Under the pieces are notes generated by a model. It was given only the letters and a program-made list of their open reading frames with translations, was not told the origin of the DNA and ran no database searches. Both the position numbers and the translations under genes were made by a program. DNA of 64,000 nucleotides, taken from Strongylocentrotus purpuratus (Eukaryota > Echinodermata > Echinoidea > Camarodonta > Strongylocentrotidae). How positions within the stretch are numbered: the first letter of the stretch is position 1; every line of letters starts with the position of its first letter. Shown here one piece after another: positions 52,660 through 63,462 of this stretch. Where the stretch lies: assembly GCF_000002235.5 (NCBI RefSeq), contig NW_022145520.1:2146501-2210500 (forward strand), given 5' to 3'.

Positions 52660-53379
52660 ATGAGACTCCGGCTAGGAATATTGATGGCGATTTTAATTTA
52701 ACCAACAAATTCAGCATTTACCTTCCTCTTGAAAATGTACATGATGAACTAGTTGTGCCGAGCAGACGCGTACGCAGGGGGAGGGGGTTAAACCTCCCCC
52801 CTTGAGTTTTTTTTGATGTGTATGTTTTGTGTATGTTTTTTTGGAAAACCCTCCCCTTTAGATTTTTATTTTAGATTTTTATTTTTTTTGTAATTAAAAA
52901 AAAAAAAAAAATTATGCCAATGGCTAACCTAAAAAAGGTGACCTTATCCCCCCCCCCAACGGAACAAAATGTCAAATTTTCAAATTTCGAGACCAAAACA
53001 AAAAAAAGTGTCCTCTTACACCCCCCGCTTATTCAGCGGCTGGCTGAGTCGTTGCGAAATTTGTGGCCCGATTTTAAAACCCCCCCTTGAAAAAATCCTG
53101 CGTACGCCACTGGTGCCGAGCATGTGTCTTATTTCTCATAGCAAAAGATCTGTCAATAAAATGTGTATGTTTCTTCTCATACAAGACCAAACTCTGCAGT
53201 CTATGTTTGAATGTTGCTCCACAGAAGAAGCCGACGCTTATGGCGCTATCAAGTTTTGGTACAATAATGCTAGCAATTTTCAGAACTCAACTAAAGACAT
53301 ATCTATTTCAGATTGCTTACAATTAGTCACTGCCTTTTTGTTTTTCCCAGTTAGAATCATAAACAGACATTTTAGGTAG
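52660..53379 (+). pseudogene. Relic ectodomain fragment upstream of gene 4, split by a MITE
   Basis: The same relic as at 36578. Its first part (52660-52762, FNLTNKFSIYLPLENVHDEL) and second part (53113-53379, CLISHSKRSVNKMC, FECCSTEEADAYGAIKFWYN) are separated by the hAT-type MITE. The insertion shows that this relic has no essential function in this unit. Confidence 0.7.
52763..53112 (+). mobile_element. hAT-type MITE with 8-bp target-site duplication
   Basis: 350 bases inserted in the relic fragment. The target-site duplication is GTGCCGAG at 52755-52762 and 53113-53120, confirmed by the empty site in the paralogue near 36690. The left end is CAGACGCGTACGCAGG and the inverted right end is CAGTGGCGTACGCAGG, matching 14 of 16. 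Eight-base duplications and CAG-starting ends are the hallmarks of hAT transposons. It contains G/C and A/T homopolymer runs and no transposase. Relatives lie at 42040, 58480 and 63682. Confidence 0.85.
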
Positions 53380-54349
53380 TTTTTCAGTCTCATCAGCGCC
53401 TTTGATTAGGCAACTAGATATTGGCGCTTTAGAAATACCTGGATTGGATTGGAATTTGTTTCCCGCTCATTCTTACTGAAAAGGTATCTGTACACAATTG
53501 GTAAAATGATCACGGAAATTTGGTAAGAAGCTGGGCATATGCTAAACCAGCTGAATATTAAACAATGTTTTCTAATTTGATTATGATTCATTATAATTGG
53601 CTATGCAATAAAGGCTATGCAATAAAAATATGGTTTAAAGGTTTTCTTTTCAATCGACCAAAACTGAAAAGCAATAACGCGTAATAAACCACGGCTGTAT
53701 AATCACTTTCAATCAATAATCAAATTTAGATAACTTCAGGCTGAAGTTTTGGTTTCAGCATGGGAGGAGTTTTATAACAAGTACCATTTGAATATCAATT
53801 CATCTTCTTTGTTTCTGTTTAATAATTGGTTTCTTTTATTGAAGTATATATTGTATTAATTCAGACTGACACTTTACACTCGAGAAAACCGAGTCCGTAC
53901 TTTTGAAAAGGGTTTTATTGATACGTGGTTATATCAGTGAGATGCAATTGTAGGAAAGACTCGAGACATTACATGACCATAATTAAAGGAAGAGACATTA
54001 AGACCCTGCCTCAACAATGACAAAATGCGATTAAATCTACTGGGTTGCATCATTAATTCCAATCTCCTATGATCGCGTTGCTACAGTCAATTAAATTGCT
54101 GTAATTATCACTCTCACTTCTTCACTTTTCATAAAGATCTTAGATGGAATAGATAGAGCTATTGAGGAAACGTTTCGACACGACACCATTCTCGATCTAG
54201 CTGAATTCATTTCATTGTAGCAGATATCACCAGGATTTCAGTATACCTTCTACACTTGTACTCTCTGTTGAGTTATGCCTGCTATAATACCTGCTATTCG
54301 TTAAACATCAGAGTTTTTCGATTAAAGCTTTTACAACAAATTCGTTACG
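53380..54349 (+). promoter_or_regulatory. Conserved upstream block of receptor gene 4 (mosaic)
   Basis: The distal variable stretch (ACTCGAGAAAACCGAGTCCG, TACGTGGTTATATCAGTGAG) matches gene 2. The last 130 bases (CTTGTACTCTCTGTTGAG, CTGCTATAATACCTGCTATT, AACAAATTCGTTACG) match gene 1 instead. The switch suggests gene conversion or unequal crossing-over within the upstream region. Confidence 0.55.
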
Positions 54350-56404
54350 ATGTCTCGGAAAGGCTTCCGCGGCTTCAGATATACGTTATATTTATTTCTG
54401 CTTTTGCAATCTTGTTACCAATCCTCATACTGCGAGAATGATCATGAATTGGCTTGTGATGGACGAGGGAACCTGGACAGTTTTCACGTAGTGACTGGAC
54501 GAAATTTTTCGCTGATGTTACCTCCTCTCAAGACCCCAATACTAAGTACTCAAACACTGGTGTGGACCAAGGGAGAGTTAACATGGAAAAAGCGACACAA
54601 TGATACCCTGGAGCTCACTGGAGGAAACGTTTCTTTTGATGTCACACGTTATGATTTGATTGAGGCTACCAACGGCACGCTCACTCTAATCATTTCTTTC
54701 GTTGAAAGTGATGATATGGGGAAACATGTCATCACAATAAAAAATGATAAACAGACCTTCTGTACGGTTTTGATACTGAATTTAACTGTTGAATCTATAG
54801 AGCCCACTTGTTCGACTGTATTCGGCAAAGATACTAACAAATTACAGATGACTTGCCAATGGGTGCAGGTGATAGAAGGGGAGCAAGCACATCTAGAAAA
54901 CATGGTAAATGCGGAAAAATGGGAGCTTTATTCCCACGAGACTATAAACATGAACATCGACGGTCGATTCATTCTCACCAACACATTTAGTGTTTACGTC
55001 GATCCTCGAGACATATTTGATCGAAGAACCTTGCCAGACAGATGTGTCATTTCGAATCACGAACGAAATGAAAGAGTTTGTGAGTTCCCGCCTGTAGAAC
55101 GATATAACACGATTCAAAACGTCAAAACCGAGAACCTAACATTTCAATGTTGTACTGTAAACAAATGGTACACATTAATTGATGACGATTTAAAACCAAT
55201 CAATTTCAAGGAAGAAAAAATCACTGGCTCCGATCGCATCATTTTTTTCTGCGGTGAAGAGACAAATAAATCAAACTCAATGCTACTCTATAGCATTGGA
55301 AGTTTAGATGTGGCAAAATGGAGTTTTAATACAACATCAGTTTCAGACATAAATTCGTCAAGCAACTCCACAGATGACAGCTCATGTCAAACTATCCACG
55401 TCAGTGTTATAAGAAATACTTCTGAATCGAAGAATTCGGAAGAGATAAATCTAACTAATCTGATGCTAGCTGTTATCGTTTCTTCGACCGTACTATCAAC
55501 AATAGCATTTTTGTTGACTAGTTTTATGTGCTTCATTATCATTCGCGGTTTTCATCGGCGTTGCGTAAAGCCAACACGTAATGTTGGAATGACTTCAAGC
55601 ACAGTAGCTAGTGATGACGCTGCGGAATCTCTTGAACTGACCAATTTTTCTTCTGCACGGCCTCGGCCAAGGAACGATGTACCGACTGACACCTTAGCCA
55701 GGAAGGAACTTGGTATGGGCACCATGCGTTCTTGTCAGGAAATTCAGAGTGAACTTCCAATAATCTCCTTGCGTGGCAACTCTGAAGCTGTGGACAACAG
55801 GTCCGTTGATCATACTACAAACATCAATGAGGGAAAAGATCTTTCGTTAAAACAGAACCTACGCGAAACCGGGTGCATTTCTACAAGTGCTGCAGACTGC
55901 ATTCCGGGTGGTGGCGCACCTACTGTAGTCGTTCCAAGCGCACCGTTTCAAGACAGTACGTACTGTTCTGTTGATGATATCGAAGATATTTCTCCTAACA
56001 CTTGTGTCGCAGCCGCATCCCCGATGACCTTTCAACCGCCACCTCGCCCAAGTGACGGACAAACAAATCCTCCCGATCCGGACAATGTCATTAGGAATAA
56101 GAGCCCGTGTGCAGTTTCGGTAGAACGAAAGGATGCCGGAAGGCACGATTCGACGGCAAACAGGTCAGGTCCCACAAGAAATGTTAACGAGCTCTACGCC
56201 GAACCCGATATGAGCCGAAAAACCAAGAGAATTGCTTTTTTGGAATCGGATTATGACGATCCAAGTGTTTCTGGTGACGACTTTCATCTGAACGCTTTGC
56301 ATCCAGTCATGAACAACAGTCAGATTTATATTAACAGCGTCGCGAACCCAACTGATGAACTGTACATGAATGCATCGGGTCTCGATCTCATCATTCACAG
56401 TTAA
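54350..56404 (+). CDS. Receptor gene 4 (B type): intact Ig-like receptor with ITIM and YxN tail
   Basis: 684 codons without interruption. It has a signal peptide (TLYLFLLLQSC), an N-terminal segment unlike the others (CENDHELACDGRGNLDSF), the V-like region (LVWTKG, NGTLTLIISF), a Cys-rich region (LQMTCQWVQV, FQCC), a membrane span and a long tail. Tail motifs are ITIM-like STYCSV (about Tyr538), ELYAEP (Tyr616), an acidic DYDDP (Tyr634), QIYINS (Tyr660) and ELYMNA (Tyr672). The tail and 3' flank resemble gene 2. Parts of the ectodomain resemble gene 3 (RHNDTLELTGGNVSF) or gene 1 (IEATNGTLTLIISF), so the gene is a mosaic. It is the last member of the array. I infer the same role as gene 2 with a possibly different ligand. 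Confidence 0.85.
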   Translation: MSRKGFRGFRYTLYLFLLLQSCYQSSYCENDHELACDGRGNLDSFHVVTGRNFSLMLPPLKTPILSTQTLVWTKGELTWKKRHNDTLELTGGNVSFDVTRYDLIEATNGTLTLIISFVESDDMGKHVITIKNDKQTFCTVLILNLTVESIEPTCSTVFGKDTNKLQMTCQWVQVIEGEQAHLENMVNAEKWELYSHETINMNIDGRFILTNTFSVYVDPRDIFDRRTLPDRCVISNHERNERVCEFPPVERYNTIQNVKTENLTFQCCTVNKWYTLIDDDLKPINFKEEKITGSDRIIFFCGEETNKSNSMLLYSIGSLDVAKWSFNTTSVSDINSSSNSTDDSSCQTIHVSVIRNTSESKNSEEINLTNLMLAVIVSSTVLSTIAFLLTSFMCFIIIRGFHRRCVKPTRNVGMTSSTVASDDAAESLELTNFSSARPRPRNDVPTDTLARKELGMGTMRSCQEIQSELPIISLRGNSEAVDNRSVDHTTNINEGKDLSLKQNLRETGCISTSAADCIPGGGAPTVVVPSAPFQDSTYCSVDDIEDISPNTCVAAASPMTFQPPPRPSDGQTNPPDPDNVIRNKSPCAVSVERKDAGRHDSTANRSGPTRNVNELYAEPDMSRKTKRIAFLESDYDDPSVSGDDFHLNALHPVMNNSQIYINSVANPTDELYMNASGLDLIIHS

Positions 56405-57437
56405 CTCTGAAATGTAAAACTTACTAAATATTAATGCATCCGAAGTAAAACTGAAAGGTCAATCCCTGTATCTCTCTCTCGATCTCTTTGCCTATTTATT
56501 TTTCTCATTGATTGTAAAATGTAGTAGGAGTGATTTATGTTTTTAATTCATGTTTGTAGACTTAGGAGAATGTTCACCCAGCGCTTTAAGTACCAGTAAC
56601 ATTAAGTATACAACATTAAGACACCATTAATTAATTAAACCAAGTATTGAGCATGTATGTCAACATGTGAATTATGCTTATATTGCCTGTATGTATTGCA
56701 TTCAGTCATGCCCGGCTACCAAAAATCCGTATACTTCTTAGCTTTATTCTGTGTATGTTCACATGTATATTTCTCAATATTGTACAAAGTAAAACTCTGC
56801 AAATGTCGAGAAAGAGGAAGACTAGATTTTTGTCTGGAATTCAGTTGAATTCAGAGTGTGTATGTGTTACTATTTTCCAGTCACAAAGTATATATCATAC
56901 ATCATATAAAGAGTTGCGATTGATCCAAATCAATCGCAAGTTTGCAGTCTCCTATCTTCTATATGTACACATTTGCTATTGATATCAATCGCAAATAAGT
57001 TGTGATTAATATCAATTCTTGGTAAGACGGGCCCCAGACAATACAAAATGGCATATGTTATGCTCACTATTATGATTGTATAACCCATTATGACTTGGGC
57101 AACATGTGTAAACCATTGCTCATGTACAAGAAGTTATGCTGTTGAAGTGTCAAATCGAAATTGTTTGATAAGAAGGCAGGAACTTGTTGTAAAAGATGTT
57201 TTGTAATTGACACAATTTATTTGTCACCACGCATAGCATGTATCTGTATTCTAAATTAAAACACGGATGCATGGTTTGTACCGGTTATTGTAATCACCAT
57301 TTCTTTATGTTGCTGTGCTGAATAACCTGCTATAAAATATTTAAATTTGCCATAATTATCGTCGATAATATTTTTTTAAACTAAATATTTCTAGCTTCCT
57401 TGTCTTCAATTTTGTTGTTAACTTGATTGTCAGGTAC

Positions 57438-57590
57438 AGGGTCCCATTTCACAAAACTGGTCATCAGTGACAAATGACAGTTTTTTTTTATAAGCTAGTG
57501 AAATCCTTGCTTCTGATCGGTTATCAGTAGATTTGTCACTAATTTATTTTTCTCTGTCATTGAGAAAAGGGCTTTGTAAAACGGGTCCCA
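57438..57590. mobile_element. Palindromic MITE, duplicated copy
   Basis: The same element and same position in the flank as 40993-41144, differing by a few bases. It was carried by the unit duplication and was not a separate insertion. Confidence 0.75.
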
Positions 57591-58189
57591 GTTCTGTAGA
57601 ATGTGAAAAATTATTAGATGAAATATCATATTCATATGAAGAAGAAAAAAAGTTAAACACAAATTAAATAACATCTTCGACTATTCGGACGGAGAAATTT
57701 GATATAAAATTGGGACCGACGATTTTCACCTTTATTCATAAAAAATTCTTTTATTTACTACCTTATAATGTTCCTATCACAACAAGTTTGCTGAAAATCA
57801 TCATCCCAATCTTAACCTTGATAACAAAGAGAAATTAAGCATAGTTTTAAGAAAAGAACTATCTAAGACGTTTCTTTGAGATTACGTTTCCTGATATTTT
57901 ATCATTTATGTATAACCAATAAAAGACATTAGAAAAATTGTACTACAGTGTATATGAGTAAGTGATTAAGAAAAACTTGGTTTTGTTTTAATAACACCCA
58001 ACATCTAGTTAAGCATTCAACAACGAAAGCTCTTTATTGCACTTGAAATATAACAATGAAAATGAATTCAAACGCTAGTTCATGTCCGTCATGTGAGTCC
58101 TTCCCAAATTGTATCCATGGTTACAGAGTGGGTGTTACCGTTTCCTGGCCTTCTAACCAATAGGAACTTGTTTTGCGACGCCTGCGCAA

Positions 58190-58387
58190 TCACACGCATG
58201 CATGGTTGACTCGTGATCGTGTACCATGATCAAACAAGCAAAGTGCTTTCCATTCTTTAGATACTATATTTTCTATGTTTCTTGACAAAAAAGTCTCTTG
58301 CAAAAATGCTATGTCACACTTTTGGCGATGGAGCCAAAGGAATATTTTCTTTCGCTTCAGCTCTTCACGTATCCCTCGCACATTCAA
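58190..58387 (-). mobile_element. L1/Tx1-like LINE endonuclease fragment, duplicated copy
   Basis: Its translation MNVRGIREELKRKKIFLWLH through LQETF is identical to that of 41706-41939; the two differ only near their 3' ends. It was carried along with the unit duplication. Confidence 0.75.
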
Positions 58388-58479
58388 CGATACTTAATGA
58401 TAGTAAACAAACACATATAGCAAGTTATTGCCTGGTTTTCTCTTTAATCCAATCCATGGCTAAAACATTTTTAGGATTT

Positions 58480-58750
58480 TGGGGCAAACCAATTTACGCG
58501 GTAAGAGCACATTTTTTGTTGTTGGTGTCTCCCAAAATTTGAAAATTTGGCCGATTGATATTTCGTTTCGTTGGGGGGGGGGGTAAGGTCGGCTTCTTGG
58601 GGTCACCAATAATTACCACAATTTAATTTTATTTTTTATTTTTTTGTATTAAAAAAAAAAGAGGGCGGGGGATTCTCAAAAACATACACATACAAAAGTT
58701 AAAGGGGGGGGGGTTAACCCCAAACCCCCTCCCCACTGCGTACGCGCCTG
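58480..58750 (-). mobile_element. hAT-type MITE, duplicated copy
   Basis: The counterpart of 42040-42304, ending at 58750 with the inverted CAGGCGCGTACGCAG end. Homopolymer lengths differ between the two copies. Confidence 0.6.
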
Positions 58751-59352
58751 CTAGAAGTAGTAGTAGTAGTTGTAGTCTCCTCATCATTATAATTAAACAA
58801 TACAAAAAGACCAACTTGCTGGACGAATAAATAAAATCAAATGAAATCTAATTTATTGGAATAAAATCCACCATTTTGGATAATGTACATGCAAAAGTAT
58901 CAAACATTTTCATTATGCAAATTGCAAAAGGAGAAGCAAAATACACGCAGTTTGAGATAATCAACAATTCACCAGTGATTACAAAAGAAAAATCAATTCA
59001 AGTTAAGGTGAATAGTCAAATTTCAGATCATCATTGAAACGAAAGAAAACAAAAAAGAAGAAGTTATAGCAGGAAAGAACATAAGTGTCATCTAGGAAAA
59101 AAGTTGATGTGTCTATACCGCCAAACTCTTCCTATAATTACAAATAAAATATATCAGCCAACATATTATTGATAGAGATCATACAAAGCTTAATCATTAT
59201 ATTGCATTATATACAAAAACTTTTTTTAATAAACTGCAGTGGCATGATAGGAATGAATCCATTTTTCTTTTTGACAAACTCTCATAAAATGTACTTAAAC
59301 CAGTTCGTAAATAGCTTCGGAACGCATGACCCCCAAATCTCCACAGATCTGT

Positions 59353-59664
59353 TACACTATGGATACGTGTCACTTGTGCATTTTAGAATAATCACTGCCG
59401 AAGTGATGGTGCTTCATGAATACCTTTTGTTTGCCCTCTTGAGAAGAATACTTCCATCTGTGTATCAGATAAATGAACTGTCGGTACATAAATGTATACT
59501 AATTACATAACTTTCATGAGCACGATACGAGTATTCGTCTCAATGGTTTTACAATTTGCGAACGAATGACCTTTATCTGCACATGCGCAAATCCTAATTA
59601 CGAACTCGCTTATACAGCAGTTTAACGAAGTCTTTAGCGAAAAAACTCATGAAAGCGGCAAAAC
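59353..59664. other. Intergenic DNA between the receptor array and the P450
   Basis: Unique sequence with no open frame of note. It contains the 3' UTR of the minus-strand P450. I see no repeat or regulatory signal that I can name. Confidence 0.5.
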
Positions 59665-60932
59665 TCAGCGTTCAATAGCACAAATCTGGTAGGATTCTGG
59701 AGGCATAGACAGCCCGGTGTGACCTCGCATGCTGGGGGTTGGTTGGTCAGGAGGAAGCTTGAAATCGAATTGCTGGAAGAGGTTGGCGAAGAGCAAAAAT
59801 GATTCCATCTTGGCAAGTTGCATTCCCAGACAATCGCGACGGCCTGCCAGGAGAGGAGGAAAATGCCGATATTTAGTAAATTGATAATTGGAAGGATTGT
59901 AACCATTCTTTTTTACGCTAGCCATTTACTAGAACTTTGCAATAATCTATAACGCAATCCGCCCAGTGCCTCCTTGCATGGTGGATTCGCTAAAAAATAA
60001 TTTAAATAACTATCAACATTACGTGAGAAGTTTAGGCACAGACTTGAACACGATCAATACCTCGTACTTTTCACTTTTCACATTTTCCAAAATCCTAAAG
60101 AGTTGCTTTTATTTTTGCCTATACAACGCTTTCATAATTGTAAGTATCAGGTATTGATCATAAAATATAAACTGTTCCCCTGTTTTCTGGTTCCAATTGT
60201 ATTTCATGGGAGGAACTCTACTATGACAGCAAATGGGAGGAAATAGGCGAAATATGAACGGTTTATGAGGATTGATGATACAATTACGAGTTCATTCCCT
60301 AAAAAGAAGAAGACGAGCTTTCTTACCAATGCTGAATGGCATCCAAGCCTCGTTCTTCACGACTGTTTGACCATCAGCACTGAGAAATCTGTCTGGGTTG
60401 AATAGGTGTGGTTCACACCATTCCTTGGGATCATGATGAACAGCCCACAGGTTAGGAATAATGATGGTCCCCTTGGGAATAGTATAAGGTCCAATGGAGA
60501 CATCTGCAGATGTCAGGTGAGGCAGAGAGACCGGGAGGACAGGACGGATGCGCATAATCTCCATCAGGGTGGCGTCGCAGTAGGGAAGGTTTGGGCGGTC
60601 ACTGGTGTTTGGTTGTTGACCACGCCCAACAACTGCATCCAACTCATCTTGTACCTATTGGTGGAAAAATACATTTTAAGATTCAACTCCCAATACGTGT
60701 ATTTTAACAAAATGTCTGCTAACTTGTCGGGAAATGTTATCCTTCACCCCCCCCCCCCCCACACTTCACCATGTCATTAATATATCCTTGGTGTTTCATT
60801 TAGATTGACTAGCATATATCACATAAGTCATTAGGTTGAAAATCCATAGGTAAGGAAACTAATAATTTTAGTTACATGTAGCAGTATAATTATTGTCAGT
60901 GAGATTTGGTTCTATATTCTTAAACGGTCAAT

Positions 60933-60968
<36 letters not shown>

Positions 60969-62492
60969 AGGACAACTACCCCCCAGACAACAACCCCTAG
61001 GATAGTTGTCCAGGGGGTAGTTGTCTGGGGGTAGTTGTCGTAGGGGGTAGTTGTCCGGGGGTTGTTGTCTGGGGGGTAGTTGTCCGAGTGGGTAGTTGTC
61101 TGGGGGGTAGTTGTCCGGGGATAGTCGTCCTAGAGGGTGGTTGTCCTAGGGGGAGTTGTCCTAAGGGGTAGTTGTCCTAGGTGGTAGTTGACTGGGGTGG
61201 TTATCCGGGGGTTGGATGTCCAGGGGGTAGGTGTCCTAGAACCCTTGCAAAGTCCATGATCTAGTGATATCATGATTTTAGTGCTTGTACTTAAACTTGA
61301 CGAATAAGATCAATAAATCGATAATTATACCTTCTTCTGAACATCTGGGTGAACAGCTAGGTAGAGTATCGCCCATGAAGTCACCACCGCTGTGGTTTCA
61401 GTACCCGCGGCAAAGAAGTCCAACACAATCCTCCAGAAGGTGTCCAAGGAGTAATCCTTCGAGATGTCGTGTGCTAGAAACGCGTCAACAAAGTCCCGGA
61501 TATTATCTTTCTGGAAAGTTTCTTGATGGTTGTGGAGATGAGACATGACGAAGTCCCTTAGCTTGAATATGCAACCGCGGTAGGGTTTGTACCACGGAGT
61601 ATGAACAAGTGATTCAAAGACAATAACTGGATCAGTTTCTGAGACGAGACCAAAGGCATCCGCCAATGCCTCCAGAGCGCCAATAAATTCGGGATCGTCG
61701 TACTCATATCGGCGACCGAAGACCAGTTGTGAAATGACATTAGCAGTTGCTTTATTCAACAAAGCCGATAGATCCGTGGGTTCACCATGGAGAGCCCTGA
61801 TTTCATCAGCCAGATAACGAGACTCAAGGTTGATCTGAGGGACGAGGCTCTTCTTACCAAAGCCGAAGGAGCGAAGAGCAGGAAGAGAGAATTTTCGCTG
61901 GTCATCCCATGGCTTGCCATTACTCCAAACAATGGAAGCTATAAGAAAGATAAAGCAGATTTGGTTAAAAATAAAACAGACACAAACAGCCTAAACTCTG
62001 TTTGCCTTCATACTCATTGAATTTTGTAAACAAGAAAAACTTATACGTTTGCAAGGTAAGTTCGCTTTTAAATCGTAAAGATTATACTTATTATATACAA
62101 ATTTCATGGGCCTTTTTGAGAATCCACAAGCGGGATGCGGTACATGGGCCTACTTTACCATTCTTTTCAGTATCTGGAATTCCCCATCTGAGATGCCCAG
62201 GTATGAATCGGTCTGAAAAGAATTCTCCTGACTTCACCAGAGCTTGTTTCATACTCTCCCTGTCGTTCAAGACAACAAAGAGAAGAGGGCCTCGCCGAAC
62301 GCTGAAAACGGGCCCATACTTCCTCGCCAAGTCCACGAAAGCCTCGTGAATTAGACCCGATTTGAATCGGTATCCGATGATTGGCAGCGACCATGGCCCG
62401 GGTGGAAGGTTTTTTGGACGCCGAACGAACCATAAACAGAAGAGAAACCCTATAACTCCGAGTAATACTGACGTTGATGATAGGAAAAACAT
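59665..62492 (-). CDS. Cytochrome P450, CYP2 clan, four exons, complete
   Basis: Minus-strand exons 62159-62492, 61331-61938, 60327-60654 and 59665-59843 join in frame to 482 codons plus a stop (1449 bases), with GT-AG splice sites throughout. An N-terminal anchor (SVLLGVIGFLFCLWFV) leads to the proline hinge PPGPWSLPIIG. Further landmarks are the I-helix AGTETT, the K-helix EIMR (ExxR), FNPDRF, and the haem-binding loop FSIGRRDCLG formed across the last splice junction (FxxGxRxCxG). The length is normal for microsomal P450s. The product is a haem monooxygenase of the endoplasmic reticulum using NADPH-P450 reductase. Substrate is unknown, as CYP2-clan enzymes range from xenobiotic to fatty-acid oxidation. 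No motif is missing, so it should be functional. Confidence 0.92.
60925..61245. repeat. Poly-A and G-rich minisatellite in the P450 intron
   Basis: A long A run (about 60937-60965) is followed by some 14 imperfect units of GGGGGTAGTTGTCC (14-22 bases). The + strand is rich in runs of three to five G. On the transcribed pre-mRNA of the minus-strand P450 it is C-rich. A first inverted unit (GGACAACTACCCCCC) precedes the array and could pair with it. Confidence 0.85.
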
Positions 62493-63462
62493 ATTTAGTC
62501 TTTGACGAATGAAGATGACATTAAAATGATGAGTATACTATGAATAGTGTACGAATAATGTATCCCGTCAAATCGTAGCGAATCTGTTAGGCCAACGCAC
62601 AACACCAATGTTCGATATTGCCAATAAATATAACAAACACTCCAGTGCGCTGTTCAAAGTAACAAACTGGCATTGATAACACCCAGTGACATGTGATCTG
62701 GTATTTTCACAGGCATGTGAAGATGACTCCACATATTATCACGATGGACTGGGAATTTATGTCGTGTTTTTCTCTCCATTACGGATGGCACACATCATGT
62801 GCTTCATATCAAAGTCCGACTCATTAAAGTGCAGCGTGTACCAGGCAGTGTTCGAAATTATGTACGGCATCTCCATTTTACTCAGTTGTATGTACCTAAA
62901 CTATATTATATGTGATCATTTTATTAATGATAAGGGATAGATTATGATAGTAATACAATCAAGATATCCATTCTTTTAACATGCATGATTTGCATACATT
63001 ATTACCTTTGAAGTGAATGTCTAGACATCAGAACAAAGTTTTTGATAATTGATCATTCAAGTTTAGACGCGGGTAACTGTGGTGGTTTATTTCTTAAGTA
63101 TGATTTGTTGTAATGTGTAAATGAATAGTACGTCAGAAAGACCCTAGATGTTATGACGATGGCCTCGGAAGTTATTGTGTTTTTTTTCCCTCTCCTTTAT
63201 GGATGTAAAATGAGCTTTACCTATCACGTACTTCGTGTCAAAGTGCAGCGTGTGGTAGGCAGTGTTCGATTGTAGTATGTCTGCGATCTCCAGTTTCTAT
63301 TTGTTCAATAATAGTTCTTTCAATTGTTACTATCATAGTAACAATTCATAATGAATCCCCTGTTCGCGTTTAAGAATTAAAAGTCGGGTTGCTGATCGAT
63401 TGCACGTCGCTATACTAATAAATAGTAACACGATTTATAAGAACTTCTTACTCCACCAGACC
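62493..63462. other. Upstream DNA of the P450 with a decayed local duplication
   Basis: Two related blocks of about 180 bases, 62705-62885 and 63140-63305, share TATCACGATGGACTGGG-like, AAAGTGCAGCGTGT and CAGTGTTCGA stretches in order. An open frame of 84 codons on the + strand in the first block is not kept in the second, so I do not call a gene. The P450 promoter must lie near 62500-62700, but no clear TATA box is visible. Confidence 0.5.

Larger units (their letters stand above)
56405..59352. repeat. B-type 3' flank, second copy
   Basis: Nearly identical to 39976-42930 with small indels; the duplicated MITE, L1-like fragment and hAT-like MITE are all retained in the same order. Similarity stops near 59352, which is the right edge of the receptor array. 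No gene is seen. Confidence 0.85.

Noticed and set aside
32129-56404. Sea urchin 185/333 (SpTransformer) family as an identity for the receptor array
   Set aside because: Those proteins are short, Gly-rich and His-rich with one small intron and no membrane span; none of that is seen here.
33473-56404. Virus-derived glycoprotein as an explanation for intronless membrane proteins
   Set aside because: There are no flanking terminal repeats, capsid or polymerase genes, and the long tails carry ITIM and YxN motifs typical of host signalling receptors.
62686-62940. 84-codon + strand frame with hydrophobic end
   Set aside because: The related block at 63140-63305 does not keep the frame, and no splice partner was found.
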